Of a stretch of 64,000 nt of DNA, positions 24,833 to 34,261 are shown piece after piece. Origin of the DNA: Pseudomonas chlororaphis (GTDB taxonomy: Bacteria; Pseudomonadota; Gammaproteobacteria; Pseudomonadales; Pseudomonadaceae). The stretch is from NCBI GenBank assembly GCA_001023535.1, contig CP011020.1, forward strand, positions 4,415,734 to 4,479,733. Direction: 5' to 3'. The translations under genes and the position numbers were made by a program. The notes under the pieces were generated by a model. It did not search any database and was not told the origin of the DNA. It worked only from the letters and a program-made list of their open reading frames with translations. Positions within the stretch are counted from its first letter, which is position 1. Each line of letters opens with the position of its first letter.

Positions 24833-25425
24833 CACGCTTTCTCCGTATCGACGCCGATGACAATGATGTCGTCGGTCTCATAGGAATGCGGGGGAACTGG
24901 CAGGTTCAACGGTGCAGGCTGCGACTTGTAGACGCGACCGGCCAGGTCATAGTGGGAGCCGTGGCAAGGGCAGAAATAGCCACCGACCCAATCCTTGCCC
25001 AGGTCGGCCGGGGCCACTTCGGGACGGAACGTTGGCGAGCAACCCAGGTGCGTGCAGATCCCGATCAGTAGCAGGACTTCCGGCTTGATCGAACGCGTTT
25101 CAGGATTGACGTATTCCGGTTGGACCGAGTTCTTGGAGGATGGGTCGGACAGCTGACCCTCGATCTTTTTCAGATTCCCCAGGATTTCCTCTGTACGGCG
25201 GACGATGAACACCGGCTGGCCGCGCCACTCAGCAATCATCTGCTGGCCTGGCTCGATCTTGCTGACATTCACTTTCACCGGTGCACCTGCAGCTTTCGCC
25301 TTGGCACTGGGAAACCATGACCCCACGAACGGGACCGCAGCCCCCACCGCTCCTGCAGCACCCACCACGGATGTGGCTGCTACCAGGAAGCGACGCCGGC
25401 CTGCATTCACGCCGTCATTGCTCAT
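24832..25425 (-). CDS. petA: Ubiquinol-cytochrome c reductase, Rieske iron-sulfur subunit
   Basis: 197 residues. N-terminal RRRFLVAATSVVGAAGAVG is a twin-arginine-like signal-anchor; the soluble domain carries both 2Fe-2S ligand motifs, CTHLGC and CPCHGSHYD, with the disulfide cysteines. First gene of petABC; the complex is the periplasm-facing entry to the cytochrome c branch of respiration, parallel to the bo3 oxidase at 41.4-46.2 kb. Confidence 0.97.
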   Translation of the reverse strand: MSNDGVNAGRRRFLVAATSVVGAAGAVGAAVPFVGSWFPSAKAKAAGAPVKVNVSKIEPGQQMIAEWRGQPVFIVRRTEEILGNLKKIEGQLSDPSSKNSVQPEYVNPETRSIKPEVLLLIGICTHLGCSPTFRPEVAPADLGKDWVGGYFCPCHGSHYDLAGRVYKSQPAPLNLPVPPHSYETDDIIVIGVDTEKA

Positions 25426-25507
25426 TCAGTCCTCTCCCATCAGCTTTGTGGCCTGTTAGATCAGGCGTCTACTAAGTAAAAATCTGAACTTATAAAAATT
25501 TTGCCGA

Positions 25508-25536
25508 ATGGTAATGAAAAGCCCCAATTCTGACAA
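25508..25536 (-). promoter_or_regulatory. Probable petABC promoter
   Basis: Minus strand TTGTCA (25536-25531), 17-bp spacer, TACCAT (25513-25508), about 83 bp before the petA ATG. A palindrome GGTAATTACC (25537-25546) abuts the -35 and could be an operator. Confidence 0.5.
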
Positions 25537-25625
25537 GGTAATTACCAAGCGGCCAAACCGCTAAGCCTTGTAGTATAGGGGTTCTACGAATGTGGCAAGT
25601 TGTCACAGAGCAATTCTTTCACGCA

Positions 25626-25664
25626 TAAAAAAACGCCCAGCTCCGTGAGGAACTGGGCGCCTTT
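25626..25664 (-). terminator. Terminator of rplM-rpsI
   Basis: On the minus strand GCGCCCAGTTC...GAGCTGGGCG stem-loop followed by a T-run (seven A on the plus strand). Located just after rpsI. Confidence 0.85.
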
Positions 25665-25681
25665 TGAAAGCGGAAGCGAAA

Positions 25682-26074
25682 TTAACGCTTCGAGTACTGC
25701 GGACGCTTACGCGCTTTACGCAGACCGACTTTCTTACGTTCAACTTCACGAGCATCGCGAGTCACGAAGCCGGCTTTGCGCAGGGCGCTACGCAGGGTTT
25801 CGTCGTAGTCCATCAGGGCGCGAGTGATGCCGTGGCGGATTGCGCCAGCCTGGCCACTTACACCACCACCGATAACGGTGACGTAGATGTCGAATTTTTC
25901 GACGGTCTCGGTCAGTTCCAGCGGCTGACGAACTACCATGCGGGCAGTTTCGCGGCCGAAGAAATTATCCAGGGAGCGGTTGTTGATGGAGATATTACCA
26001 GTGCCCGGACGCAGGAAAACGCGTGCGGTTGCAGTCTTGCGACGGCCAGTGCCGTAATTTTGAGTCGCCGACAT
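25682..26074 (-). CDS. rpsI: 30S ribosomal protein S9
   Basis: 130 residues with the S9 core [19 protein letters not shown] and the basic C-terminal tail ending RKRPQYSKR, which reaches the tRNA anticodon in the P site. Follows rplM by 14 bp, the universal L13-S9 pair. Confidence 0.98.
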   Translation of the reverse strand: MSATQNYGTGRRKTATARVFLRPGTGNISINNRSLDNFFGRETARMVVRQPLELTETVEKFDIYVTVIGGGVSGQAGAIRHGITRALMDYDETLRSALRKAGFVTRDAREVERKKVGLRKARKRPQYSKR

Positions 26075-26088
26075 AATGAACTATTCCG

Positions 26089-26517
26089 TTAAAACTTCAG
26101 TTCTTGGGGCTGCTGAGCAGTATGAGGGTGAGCAGCGCCCGCATAAACCTTCAGCTTACGATACATGTCGCGACCCAGCGGGTTCTTAGGCAGCATGCCT
26201 TTAACCGCGGTCTCGATCACGCGCTCAGGGGCCTTGGCGATCAGCTTTTCAAAGTTGATCGACTTGATGCCGCCAGGAAAACCGGAGTGGGAGTAGTACA
26301 TTTTGTCAGTGGTTTTAGCGCCAGTAACACGTACTTGCTCAGCGTTGATCACGACGATGTAGTCGCCGGTGTCAACGTGAGGGGTGTACTCAGGCTTGTG
26401 CTTGCCACGCAGACGGCTCGCGATTTCGGTGGCCAGACGACCCAGGGTCTGACCAGCAGCGTCGACGACGAACCAGTCGCGCTTTACTGTTTCCGGTTTA
26501 GCAGTAAAAGTTTTCAT
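26089..26517 (-). CDS. rplM: 50S ribosomal protein L13
   Basis: 142 residues, typical length, beginning [20 protein letters not shown] with [23 protein letters not shown] and [11 protein letters not shown]. An early assembly protein of the large subunit. Preceded by a good sigma70 promoter; the leader between promoter and ATG is ~40 nt. Confidence 0.98.
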   Translation of the reverse strand: MKTFTAKPETVKRDWFVVDAAGQTLGRLATEIASRLRGKHKPEYTPHVDTGDYIVVINAEQVRVTGAKTTDKMYYSHSGFPGGIKSINFEKLIAKAPERVIETAVKGMLPKNPLGRDMYRKLKVYAGAAHPHTAQQPQELKF

Positions 26518-26558
26518 TCTTTATAGCCTCAGGGGCCGCCCTGTAAATTAGACGGCGG

Positions 26559-26587
26559 ATCTTACTGAATAGTGCGTACTTTGACAA
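26559..26587 (-). promoter_or_regulatory. Promoter of rplM-rpsI
   Basis: Minus strand TTGTCA (26587-26582), 17-bp spacer, TAAGAT (26564-26559). Start predicted ~34 nt upstream of the rplM ATG. Confidence 0.7.
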
Positions 26588-26762
26588 GTCAAAGGCAGCC
26601 GGATACAGACGCTTTCGGGGGCTCGGGTCGGCGCGTCCGTTCAACGGCAAGATTCTTCGGCGGCGGGGCATCACTTCCACTGCAGAAAGAGGTGCGCAAT
26701 TATGCAGATTGCGAAAACTTTTTCAACCTGCTTTTATGATTGTTTTGCCCAAGGAGGTCCCG

Positions 26763-27803
26763 ATGGACTATCGCCAGCTAGGCCGTACCGATCTGAACGT
26801 GAGCGCCCTGTGCCTCGGCACCATGACCTGGGGTGAGCAGAACAGCGAGGCCGAGGCCTTCGCCCAGATCGAGCGCGCCAAGGGCGCCGGCATCAATTTC
26901 ATGGACACCGCCGAGATGTACCCGGTCCCGCCGAAGGCCGAGACCTATGCCACCACCGAGCGCTACATCGGCAATTATTTCAAGAGCCGCGGCGACCGCG
27001 CCGACTGGATCCTGGCGAGCAAGATCGCCGGCCCGGGCAACACCATCGACTACATCCGCGACAAGCAGCTCAAGCATAACCGCCGGCACATCGTCGAGGC
27101 CGTGGACGCCAGCCTCAAGCGCCTGCAAACCGACTGGATCGACCTCTACCAACTGCACTGGCCGGAACGCAGCACCAATTTCTTCGGCCAACTGGGCTAC
27201 CAGCACAAGGCCGACGAGGACTTCACCCCGCTGGAGGAAACCCTCGAAGCCCTGGACGAACAGGTGCGCGCGGGCAAGATCCGCCACATCGGCCTGTCCA
27301 ACGAAACGCCCTGGGGCACGATGAAGTTCCTCGCCCTGGCCGAAGCCCGGGGCTGGCCGCGCGCCGTGTCGATCCAGAACCCCTACAACCTGCTCAACCG
27401 CAGCTTCGAGGTCGGCCTGGCGGAAATCGCCATCCGCGAACAGTGCGGGCTGCTGGCCTACTCGCCCTTGGCGTTCGGCTTCCTGTCGGGCAAGTACGAA
27501 GGAGGCGCACGACCCGCCAAGGGCCGCCTGAGCTTGTACAGCCGCTTCACGCGCTACTTCAACCCGCAATCGGAAGCGGCGTGCAGCCGTTATGTGGCGC
27601 TGGCCCGGGAGCACGGCCTGGACCCGGCGCAGATGGCGCTGGCGTTCGTCACCCAGCAGCCGTTCGTAACCAGCAACATCATTGGCGCCACCACGCTGGA
27701 ACAACTGGACAGCAACATCGCCAGCGCCGACCTGAAGCTCTCGAAGGAAGTCCTGGCAGGGATCGAGGCGATCCACAAGGATCATCCGAACCCGGCGCCT
27801 TGA
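26763..27803 (+). CDS. tas: NADP(H)-dependent aldo-keto reductase, Tas-like
   Basis: 346 residues, exactly the length of E. coli Tas as I recall it. AKR TIM barrel with Asp/Tyr of DTAEMYPVP, Lys of ILASKIAGPG, His of LYQLHWPE and the C-terminal cofactor segment SNIIGATTLEQLDSNI. A strong AAGGAGG ribosome site lies at 26749-26756, fixing the start at 26763 rather than at 26709. Substrate unknown; the Tas group reduces small carbonyls. Followed by a REPIN. Confidence 0.88.
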   Translation: MDYRQLGRTDLNVSALCLGTMTWGEQNSEAEAFAQIERAKGAGINFMDTAEMYPVPPKAETYATTERYIGNYFKSRGDRADWILASKIAGPGNTIDYIRDKQLKHNRRHIVEAVDASLKRLQTDWIDLYQLHWPERSTNFFGQLGYQHKADEDFTPLEETLEALDEQVRAGKIRHIGLSNETPWGTMKFLALAEARGWPRAVSIQNPYNLLNRSFEVGLAEIAIREQCGLLAYSPLAFGFLSGKYEGGARPAKGRLSLYSRFTRYFNPQSEAACSRYVALAREHGLDPAQMALAFVTQQPFVTSNIIGATTLEQLDSNIASADLKLSKEVLAGIEAIHKDHPNPAP

Positions 27804-27820
27804 TCACCCGGTAAAAGCCT

Positions 27821-27911
27821 TCGCGAGCAAGCCCGCTCCCACAGGGTTTTGTGTCTGAACACTCTTTCGTGATCGACGCAGGACTCCTGTGGGAGCGGGC
27901 TTGCTCGCGAA
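27821..27911. repeat. REPIN
   Basis: TCGCGAGCAAGCCCGCTCCC and inverted partner GGGAGCGGGCTTGCTCGCGA enclosing ~45 bp, between the convergent tas-like and acyl-CoA dehydrogenase genes. Confidence 0.9.
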
Positions 27912-27934
27912 AGCGATCCCGAACTCACCGAAAA

Positions 27935-29071
27935 TCAAAGCGACCGCGCAATGATCTCCTTCATGATCTCGTTCGTCCCGGCATAGATCCGCTGCACCCG
28001 CGCATCGGCCCACGCCCGGGCAATCGGGTACTCCCACATGAAGCCGTAACCGCCGTGCAACTGCACGCATTCGTCGAGCACCTTGCATTGCAGGTCAGTG
28101 CCCCAGTACTTGGCCATCGCCGCCGTCGGCACATCGAGCTTGCCCTGCAGGTGCAACTCCAGGCAGCGATCGACGAAGACCCGGCCAATCTGAATCTCGG
28201 TGGCCATTTCCGCCAACTTGAAGCGGGTGTTCTGGAAGTCCGCGATGGATTTGCCAAACGCCTTGCGGTCACGGGTGTAGTCAAGGGTCCATTGCAGGGC
28301 CGCTTCGGCCGAGGCCAGGCCGCCGATGGCGACGGTCAGGCGCTCCTGGGGCAGTTCCTGCATCAAGTAGGCAAAACCCATCCCGGCTTGCCCGAGCAGG
28401 TTTTCCTTTGGGATGCGGACATCCTGGAAGAACAGTTCCGACGTGTCCTGGGCCTTCATGCCGACTTTTTCCAGGCGCTTGCCCTTCTCGAAGCCCGGCG
28501 TCCCCGCCTCCACCAGGAACAGGCTGGTGCCCTTCGCACCGGCCTTCGGATCGGTCTTGGCGACGACAATCACCAGGTCCGCCAGGAAGCCATTGGTGAT
28601 GAAGGTCTTGGAACCGTTGATGACGTATTCGTCGCCCTCCAGCACCGCGGTGGTCTTCACGCCCTGCAGGTCGGAGCCGGCGCCAGGCTCGGTCATGGCA
28701 ATGGCCGTGACCATCTCGCCAGACACCAGCTTCGGCAGGTACTTGTGCTTCAGCGCTTCGCTGCCGTAATGCAGGATGTAGGGCGCGACGATGTCGGAGT
28801 GCAATGAGAAGCCGATCCCGGTCAGGCCCAGGCGGCCGATTTCCTCGATCACCACCGTGCTGTAGAGAAAATCGGCCTCAAGCCCGCCGTATGCCTCGGG
28901 CAGGTGGGAGCACAGCATGCCCGCCTCCCCTGCCTTGTTCCAGAGCTGGCGGTCCACATGCCCCTGCTTTTCCCACTGGCTGTGGTACGGCACGGCTTCT
29001 TTTTCAAGGAAGGTTCGTACGCTGTCACGAAACAATTCGTGCTCGGGGCTGAACAGGGTTCTCGGGATCAT
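27935..29071 (-). CDS. Acyl-CoA dehydrogenase, long-chain (ACADL-like)
   Basis: FAD enzyme of the first step of fatty-acid beta-oxidation or a related acyl-CoA oxidation. 378 residues with N-terminal helical, central beta and C-terminal helical domains; signatures AMTEPGAGSDLQGVKTTA and the C-terminal QLHGGYGFMWEYPIARAW...IYAGTNEIMKEIIARSL. The usual short/medium-chain catalytic Glu in YEGT is Ala here, while PQERL supplies Glu243 at the position used by long-chain and isovaleryl-CoA enzymes, so it should be active in that mode. Divergent from a GlxA-type regulator. Confidence 0.9.
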   Translation of the reverse strand: MIPRTLFSPEHELFRDSVRTFLEKEAVPYHSQWEKQGHVDRQLWNKAGEAGMLCSHLPEAYGGLEADFLYSTVVIEEIGRLGLTGIGFSLHSDIVAPYILHYGSEALKHKYLPKLVSGEMVTAIAMTEPGAGSDLQGVKTTAVLEGDEYVINGSKTFITNGFLADLVIVVAKTDPKAGAKGTSLFLVEAGTPGFEKGKRLEKVGMKAQDTSELFFQDVRIPKENLLGQAGMGFAYLMQELPQERLTVAIGGLASAEAALQWTLDYTRDRKAFGKSIADFQNTRFKLAEMATEIQIGRVFVDRCLELHLQGKLDVPTAAMAKYWGTDLQCKVLDECVQLHGGYGFMWEYPIARAWADARVQRIYAGTNEIMKEIIARSL

Positions 29072-29217
29072 GGGGCACCTTTTCGTTATTGTTCGACGTG
29101 GTTATCCAACAGAGCCTAAGCCGGCGAAGAATGACAGGACACTGGACACATCCGACAAAAAATAAGACGATCCAGCCGTTTGGTGACCACTTTCCCCTAT
29201 AAAAATAAAGATGAATT

Positions 29218-30213
29218 ATGTCCATGCACGTCTCCACGCCCTTGCGGCGCGTCAGTATCCTGGCTATCGACCGGGTCTTCGCCTTCACCCTCATGCAAGC
29301 CAAGGACTTCTTCTACCTGGCCAGCCTGCGCTACGGCAAACAGCTGGGCCTGGGCCTGACACCGGCGTTCGAAATCCGCCTGGTCAGCCCGGACGGCAAA
29401 CCGGTCAACAGTTTCAGCGACGTGATCATGCCGGTGGACGGCGGCCTGGAAGACACTGACGTCATTATTCTCCCGGCGTTCTGGGATGACTTCCAGGCGC
29501 TGTGCCAGCGCTATCCGCAGATCCTGCCCTGGCTGCGCGAGCAGCACGCTCGCGGCGCGGTACTCTGCGGCGAAGCCACCGGGGTGTTCTGGCTGGCCGA
29601 AGCCGGGCTGCTCGATGGCAAGGAGGCGACCACCTACTGGCGCTTCTTCAACGCGTTCAAGGAGCGCTTTCCCCAGGTCCACCTCAACCAGGACAAGCAC
29701 CTGACCGACGCCGACAACCTGTTCTGCGCCGGCGGCACGACATCGGCGTGCGACCTGTACATCTATCTCATCGAACGCTTCTGCGGCGCCAACGTGGCCC
29801 AGGCGGTGGCGCGGGATATTCTGTATGAAGTGCAGCGCAGCTACTCACCCGGGCGGATCGGCTTCGGCGGGCAGAAGCTGCACCAGGACGTGATCATCCT
29901 GCAGATCCAGCACTGGCTCGAAGAACACTTCGCCGACAAGTTCCGCTTCGAAGACGTTGCCCGCGAGCATGGTATGAGCATCCGCAACTTCATGCGCCGC
30001 TTCCAGACCGCCACCGGAGACAAGCCACTGCATTACCTGCAACGGCTGCGCATCGAAACGGCCAAGGGCCTGCTCTCCGGCAGCCGCAAGAGCATCAAGA
30101 CCATCAGCTACGAAGTGGGCTACGACGACGCGAGCTTTTTCGCCCGCCTGTTCCGTCAACACACCGACCTGTCACCGAACCAGTATCGGCAGCAGTTCCA
30201 GCAGGCGGCGTAG
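29218..30213 (+). CDS. GlxA-family AraC-type transcriptional regulator
   Basis: 331 residues: an N-terminal DJ-1/PfpI-like (class I amidotransferase-fold) domain (about 12-185) with GEATGVFWLAEAGLLDG at the elbow, then two helix-turn-helix motifs of the AraC type (about 225-325; EDVAREHGMSIRNFMRRFQ and ISYEVGYDDASFFARLFRQ). The elbow that carries Cys in true proteases reads VLCGEATG, as in many regulators of this class. Divergent from the acyl-CoA dehydrogenase, its plausible target; ligand unknown. Confidence 0.88.
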   Translation: MSMHVSTPLRRVSILAIDRVFAFTLMQAKDFFYLASLRYGKQLGLGLTPAFEIRLVSPDGKPVNSFSDVIMPVDGGLEDTDVIILPAFWDDFQALCQRYPQILPWLREQHARGAVLCGEATGVFWLAEAGLLDGKEATTYWRFFNAFKERFPQVHLNQDKHLTDADNLFCAGGTTSACDLYIYLIERFCGANVAQAVARDILYEVQRSYSPGRIGFGGQKLHQDVIILQIQHWLEEHFADKFRFEDVAREHGMSIRNFMRRFQTATGDKPLHYLQRLRIETAKGLLSGSRKSIKTISYEVGYDDASFFARLFRQHTDLSPNQYRQQFQQAA

Positions 30214-30235
30214 CCCGGAGGCTTGGCAACGATCC

Positions 30236-30328
30236 ACTGTGGGAGCGGGCTTGCTCGCGAAGGCGGCGGTTCAGCAGCATTGATACTGACTGACACGACG
30301 CCATCGCGAGCAAGCTCGCTCCCACAGG
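30236..30328. repeat. REPIN
   Basis: CTGTGGGAGCGGGCTTGCTC and inverted GAGCAAGCTCGCTCCCACAG enclosing ~48 bp in the convergent gap before zapE. Confidence 0.9.
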
Positions 30329-30360
30329 GTTATGCAGTGAACGGCTAAATCTCCCGCGCA

Positions 30361-30393
30361 CAAAAAAGGCCTGCAATCGCAGGCCCTTTTTTA
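30361..30393. terminator. Bidirectional terminator
   Basis: AAAAAAGGCCTGC-AATC-GCAGGCCCTTTTTT: a strong stem with A-run and T-run on either side, serving zapE (minus) and probably the regulator (plus). Confidence 0.85.
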
Positions 30394-30403
30394 TGCGAAC
30401 GCC

Positions 30404-31498
30404 CTACGGCTTGTGCGCCCGCGACAGGAATTCGTGGGATTGCATTTCCAGCAGGCGACTGAGGGTGCGCTGGAATTCGAAGGTCAGGCGACCGCCGGTG
30501 TAGAGGTCCTTGAGTTCGACTTCCGCCGAGATGATCAGCTTCACGTTACGGTCGTAGAACTCGTCGACCATGTTGATGAAGCGACGGGCGATGTCGTCGG
30601 TGGTGACGCTCATCTGTTCAACACCACTGAGCAGCACGGCGTGGAAGATCTTGCCCAGTTCGATGTAGTCGTTCTGGCTGCGCGGGCCGTCGCACAGTTC
30701 GCGGAAGTCGAACCAGGCGACGTCGTCGCAGGTGCGGATGGCGCGAATCTCACGGTTCTCGATGATCAGCACGTCATTTTCGATGGCCTGGGTGCATTCC
30801 GGCGTCAGGGCGCGGAAGCTCTTGCGCAGGCTTTCTTCGGCGGCGGCATCCAGCGGGAAGTGGAACAGCTCGGCTTGCTCAAGGTGACGCAGGCGGTAGT
30901 CGACGCCGCTGTCGACGTTGACGATCTCGGTGTGTTCCTTGATCAGCGCAATGGCCGGCAGGAAGCGTGCGCGTTGCAGGCCGTCCTTGTACAGGCCGTC
31001 CGGGACGATGTTCGAGGTGGCGACCAGGGTCACGCCGTTCTTGAACAGCTCTTCCATCAGGGTGCCGAGGATCATCGCGTCGGTGATGTCGGACACGAAG
31101 AACTCATCGAAGCAGATCACCCGGGTTTCCTGGGCAAAGCGCTTGGCGATGATGGTCAGCGGGTTCTTCTCGCCACCCAGGGTCTTCATTTCCTCGTGCA
31201 CGCGCTTCATGAAACGGTGAAAGTGCGTGCGAGTCTTTTCCTTGAAGGGCAGCGCTTCGAAGAAGGTGTCCACCAGATAGGTCTTGCCACGGCCCACGCC
31301 GCCCCAGAAATACAGGCCCTTGACCGGTGCCTGGTCTTTTTTGCCGAACAGTTTGCCCAACAAGCCTGGCTTGTTGTTCGACGCGGCGATCAGGTCATCG
31401 TACAGGCGCTGCAAATGGCGCACCGCCGTTTCCTGGGCTGCGTCGTGGAAGAACTCCGGGCGTTTCAGATCAGCTTGGTATCGTTCTAGGGGCGTCAT
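30404..31498 (-). CDS. zapE: Cell division ATPase ZapE (AFG1 family)
   Basis: 364 residues from the ATG at 31498. AFG1-type AAA ATPase: Walker A GGVGRGKT (66-73), Walker B VICFDEFFVSD, and an arginine-rich region downstream. ZapE associates with FtsZ in E. coli and is needed under anaerobic or high-temperature conditions. Part of a minus-strand run with trpS and a hydrolase gene, divergent from zapG, which is also next to zapE in E. coli. Confidence 0.93.
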   Translation of the reverse strand: MTPLERYQADLKRPEFFHDAAQETAVRHLQRLYDDLIAASNNKPGLLGKLFGKKDQAPVKGLYFWGGVGRGKTYLVDTFFEALPFKEKTRTHFHRFMKRVHEEMKTLGGEKNPLTIIAKRFAQETRVICFDEFFVSDITDAMILGTLMEELFKNGVTLVATSNIVPDGLYKDGLQRARFLPAIALIKEHTEIVNVDSGVDYRLRHLEQAELFHFPLDAAAEESLRKSFRALTPECTQAIENDVLIIENREIRAIRTCDDVAWFDFRELCDGPRSQNDYIELGKIFHAVLLSGVEQMSVTTDDIARRFINMVDEFYDRNVKLIISAEVELKDLYTGGRLTFEFQRTLSRLLEMQSHEFLSRAHKP

Positions 31499-31557
31499 AT
31501 TCGTTAGCAAGGCAACAAAAACGGGCCGTCACTGTAGCGATGGCCCAAGGGAATGGC

Positions 31558-31582
31558 AATCGGCCCTTATTCGGGCCGATGG
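31558..31582. terminator. Stem-loop after trpS
   Basis: ATCGGCCC-TTATTC-GGGCCGAT perfect 8-bp stem 18 bp past the trpS stop, without a clear T-run; a weak terminator or processing site. Confidence 0.4.
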
Positions 31583-31599
31583 TCGGGTGGTCCGCTGGA

Positions 31600-32955
31600 T
31601 CAGTCTTGAGCAGGCGTCAGGGCGACGCGCAATGCATCGATGGCGGCATCCCGGGCGGTGCTGTCGGAAAACTCCGGGCTGTGCGCCACACAGTCGTCGT
31701 CCAGCCACACACTGAAGCCCAGCTCGGTGTTGCGCACCTCCAGCGGCTGGCCGGCCTGCAACTGCTTGGTGACCTGGCCGGCCGCCTTGCCATCGGCAAA
31801 ATGACGGGACAGCAACAGTTGTTCACCGTCGGCCGCCAGCAGGCGGAAACGGAAGCTGCCGTCGTCTTCGCGGAAACTGACGAAGCGTGCCGCCTTGGCA
31901 GCCTTTTTCTTCGTGCCGGCTGCCACCTGGACCTGGCTGACGAACGAACGCAGGCCAACGGCCTCACGCAGCTCATTGAGGAACGGCGTCGCCACGGCGC
32001 GGGCTTTCTTCGCGCCCAGTTGCAGGATGTCCTCGAGGTCCGACGGACGCTCGATGAGTTGGTGATAACGCTCGCGGGCCTCGCCCAGCTCGCTGTCGAG
32101 CAACTGGAACAGGCGATTCTTCGCCTCGCCCCAACCCAGGCCCTGCAGCAGTTCACTGCGGAACCCAGCCGCCTGGTCGGGCGTGGCGAAGGCCTGGAAC
32201 AGGGTGAACAGGTGCGCGTTGTCCGGGTCCTTGGCTTCGCCCGGTGCGCGGGAGTCGGTGACGATCCGCGAGATCGCATCCTTCATGTCCTTGGCGCTGC
32301 TGAACAACGGAATGGTGTTGTCATAGCTCTTGGACATCTTGCGCCCGTCGAGCCCCGGCAGCGTGGCGACGCTTTCTTCGATCAGCGCCTCGGGCATGGT
32401 GAAGAACTCCTTGCCCTGGCCGAACAGGTGATTGAAGCGCTGGCCGATGTCGCGGGCCATTTCCACGTGCTGGATCTGGTCGCGACCGACCGGCACCTTG
32501 TGGGCGTTGAACATCAGGATGTCGGCGGCCATCAACACCGGGTAGCTGTAAAGGCCCATGGTGATGCCGGCATCCGGGTCTTCGCCGGTCTCGACGTTCT
32601 TGTCCACCGAGGCCTTGTAGGCGTGCGCACGGTTGAGCAGGCCCTTGGCGGCGACGCAGGTCAACAGCCAGGTCAGCTCGGGGATCTCGGGAATGTCGGA
32701 CTGGCGATAGAACGTCACGCGGTCCACATCCAGGCCACCGGCCAGCCAGGTCGCGGCGATTTCCAGGCGCGAGCGCTGGATGCGCAGCGGGTCATCGCAC
32801 TTGATCAGGGCGTGGTAGTCGGCCAGGAAGTAGAACGAGTCGGCATTGCTGTCGCGGCTGGCGACGATCGCCGGACGGATGGCGCCGGCGTAGTTGCCCA
32901 GGTGCGGGGTGCCGGTGGTGGTGATGCCGGTCAGGATACGGGTACGAGTCGTCAT
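31600..32955 (-). CDS. trpS: Tryptophanyl-tRNA synthetase
   Basis: 451 residues, the long form with a C-terminal extension of ~110 residues after the catalytic core. Class I signatures: HIGH-like TGTPHLGNYAGA (near residue 14) and KMSKSYDNTI. The extension (about 335-451) has Lys/Ala-rich KKKAAKAARFVSFREDDGSFRFRLLAADGEQ and is seen in the Pseudomonas enzyme but not in the ~334-residue E. coli protein. Confidence 0.95.
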   Translation of the reverse strand: MTTRTRILTGITTTGTPHLGNYAGAIRPAIVASRDSNADSFYFLADYHALIKCDDPLRIQRSRLEIAATWLAGGLDVDRVTFYRQSDIPEIPELTWLLTCVAAKGLLNRAHAYKASVDKNVETGEDPDAGITMGLYSYPVLMAADILMFNAHKVPVGRDQIQHVEMARDIGQRFNHLFGQGKEFFTMPEALIEESVATLPGLDGRKMSKSYDNTIPLFSSAKDMKDAISRIVTDSRAPGEAKDPDNAHLFTLFQAFATPDQAAGFRSELLQGLGWGEAKNRLFQLLDSELGEARERYHQLIERPSDLEDILQLGAKKARAVATPFLNELREAVGLRSFVSQVQVAAGTKKKAAKAARFVSFREDDGSFRFRLLAADGEQLLLSRHFADGKAAGQVTKQLQAGQPLEVRNTELGFSVWLDDDCVAHSPEFSDSTARDAAIDALRVALTPAQD

Positions 32956-32979
32956 GGGTTATCGCTTGTCAGACTGCTG

Positions 32980-33609
32980 TCAATTCGAGAGGCGCGGCAG
33001 GATCAGATCCTTGAGATCGGTCAGCTTGCCATGAAAAAAGTGTCCGCATTCTGCCACTTTCAGCAGCTCATGGGGGCGTTGGAGCGCGTCGGACCATTCG
33101 TAGACGAGTTGGGGGTCGACGACTTCGTCGGTTTCCGGCTGGATCACGGTCAGTTCGCCGCCCACAGGCAAGGGCGATTGCGCGTCCAAACGCATCACCG
33201 CCGGGGCCACCATGAACAAGTGCTTGAGCGGTTGCCCGAGGGCTTCCAGGCGCCCGCCAAGGCTGGCCGCCACGAATCCGCCGAACGAGAAACCGAAGAG
33301 CGTCAGTGGCAGTTGCGGGTATTTTTCCCGCAGCCACGCCGCCGCGGCCTGGGCGTCGTCCACCTCACCGGTGCCCATGTCATGGCTGCCAGCGCTGGCA
33401 CCGACGCCACGATAATTGAAACGCAAAGTCACCAGGCCGGCATCCCGGGCAGTGCGCTGCAGGGTCGAAACCACTTTGTTGAGCATGGTCCCGCCCTGCA
33501 CCGGGTTCGGGTGACAGATCAGCGCCAGGCCACGCGGGGTCTCGCTGTCCAGGTACAGGGCTTCCAGTTGGCCCACCGGGCCGTCGATGAATACAGGGGT
33601 TTCGCGCAT
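32980..33609 (-). CDS. Alpha/beta hydrolase of the COG2945 type
   Basis: 209 residues from the ATG at 33609. Alpha/beta-hydrolase fold with nucleophile elbow GFSFGG (Ser108), oxyanion-side HPNPVQGGTM (about 33-42), acid in PETDEVVDP, and His in ECGHFFHG. Substrate unknown. The frame extends upstream to 33765, but ATG at 33609 matches the usual family N-terminus. It lies just upstream of trpS, 24 bp away, probably co-transcribed. Confidence 0.85.
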   Translation of the reverse strand: MRETPVFIDGPVGQLEALYLDSETPRGLALICHPNPVQGGTMLNKVVSTLQRTARDAGLVTLRFNYRGVGASAGSHDMGTGEVDDAQAAAAWLREKYPQLPLTLFGFSFGGFVAASLGGRLEALGQPLKHLFMVAPAVMRLDAQSPLPVGGELTVIQPETDEVVDPQLVYEWSDALQRPHELLKVAECGHFFHGKLTDLKDLILPRLSN

Positions 33610-33756
33610 AAGCAAGGAAAGAACTCCGTGACCTCGAATAGGGTCAACTCGTCTAGCTAAAAGTCTGTGCCTGGCATGATTGCGATGTTCGTCGCGGTAT
33701 ACAGCGCAGGTCCGAGCCGTTAACGTAAAGCAAAGCCGTTTATAGAGGAAGGACTC

Positions 33757-34194
33757 GTGGAACACTCGCTCTTAGTTTGGTTGTTGCCGACTCTTGCCCT
33801 GGTCGCGGGTGTCGCCATTGGATTCCTGCTTGCCCGACTGCTGCCCAACGCGGTGCCCAACAGCACCCAACGTCAGCTGGACGACATTCAGGAACGTTTC
33901 GACAGTTATCAGAATGAAGTGGTCACCCACTTCAACAGCACCGCTTCGCTGGTGAAAAAACTCACCCAGAGCTACCAGGACGTACAGGATCATCTGTCCG
34001 AAGGCGCCAACCGCCTGGCCCTGGACGAACAGACTCGCCAACGCTTGCTCGCGGCCCTGCACGCCGACGCAGGCCAGGCGCCACGGGAACGCCTGACCCC
34101 GCCAAGAGAGGTCCAGGAACCGCCCCGGGACTACGCGCCCAAAGCCCCCAATTCGCCGGGCATGCTCGATGAGCATTACGGCTTGAAGAAGTAA
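33757..34194 (+). CDS. zapG: DUF1043 membrane protein ZapG (YhcB)
   Basis: 145 residues. N-terminal membrane helix (LLVWLLPTLALVAGVAIGFLLA, about 5-26), then a coiled-coil stretch (TQRQLDDIQERFDSYQNEV..., about 40-95) and a Pro-rich tail. YhcB/ZapG helps coordinate cell-envelope growth with division. The start is GTG at 33757 with GAGGAAGG seven nucleotides upstream. Divergent from the hydrolase-trpS-zapE run. Confidence 0.88.
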   Translation: MEHSLLVWLLPTLALVAGVAIGFLLARLLPNAVPNSTQRQLDDIQERFDSYQNEVVTHFNSTASLVKKLTQSYQDVQDHLSEGANRLALDEQTRQRLLAALHADAGQAPRERLTPPREVQEPPRDYAPKAPNSPGMLDEHYGLKK

Positions 34195-34205
34195 CGCCTG
34201 CCGCC

Positions 34206-34247
34206 AATAAAAAGCCCGCCCGATCACTTGATCGGGCGGGCTTTTTT
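34206..34247 (+). terminator. Terminator of zapG
   Basis: AAAAGCCCGCCCGAT-CACTTG-ATCGGGCGGGCTTTTTT, a 14-bp perfect stem with flanking A and T runs 12 bp past the stop. Confidence 0.9.
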
Positions 34248-34261
34248 AGCCCAAGAAAATT

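Noticed and set aside
28280..28350. Acyl-CoA dehydrogenase lacking the YEGT catalytic Glu
   Set aside because: Long-chain and isovaleryl-type enzymes use a Glu on another helix, and Glu243 is present in PQERL.
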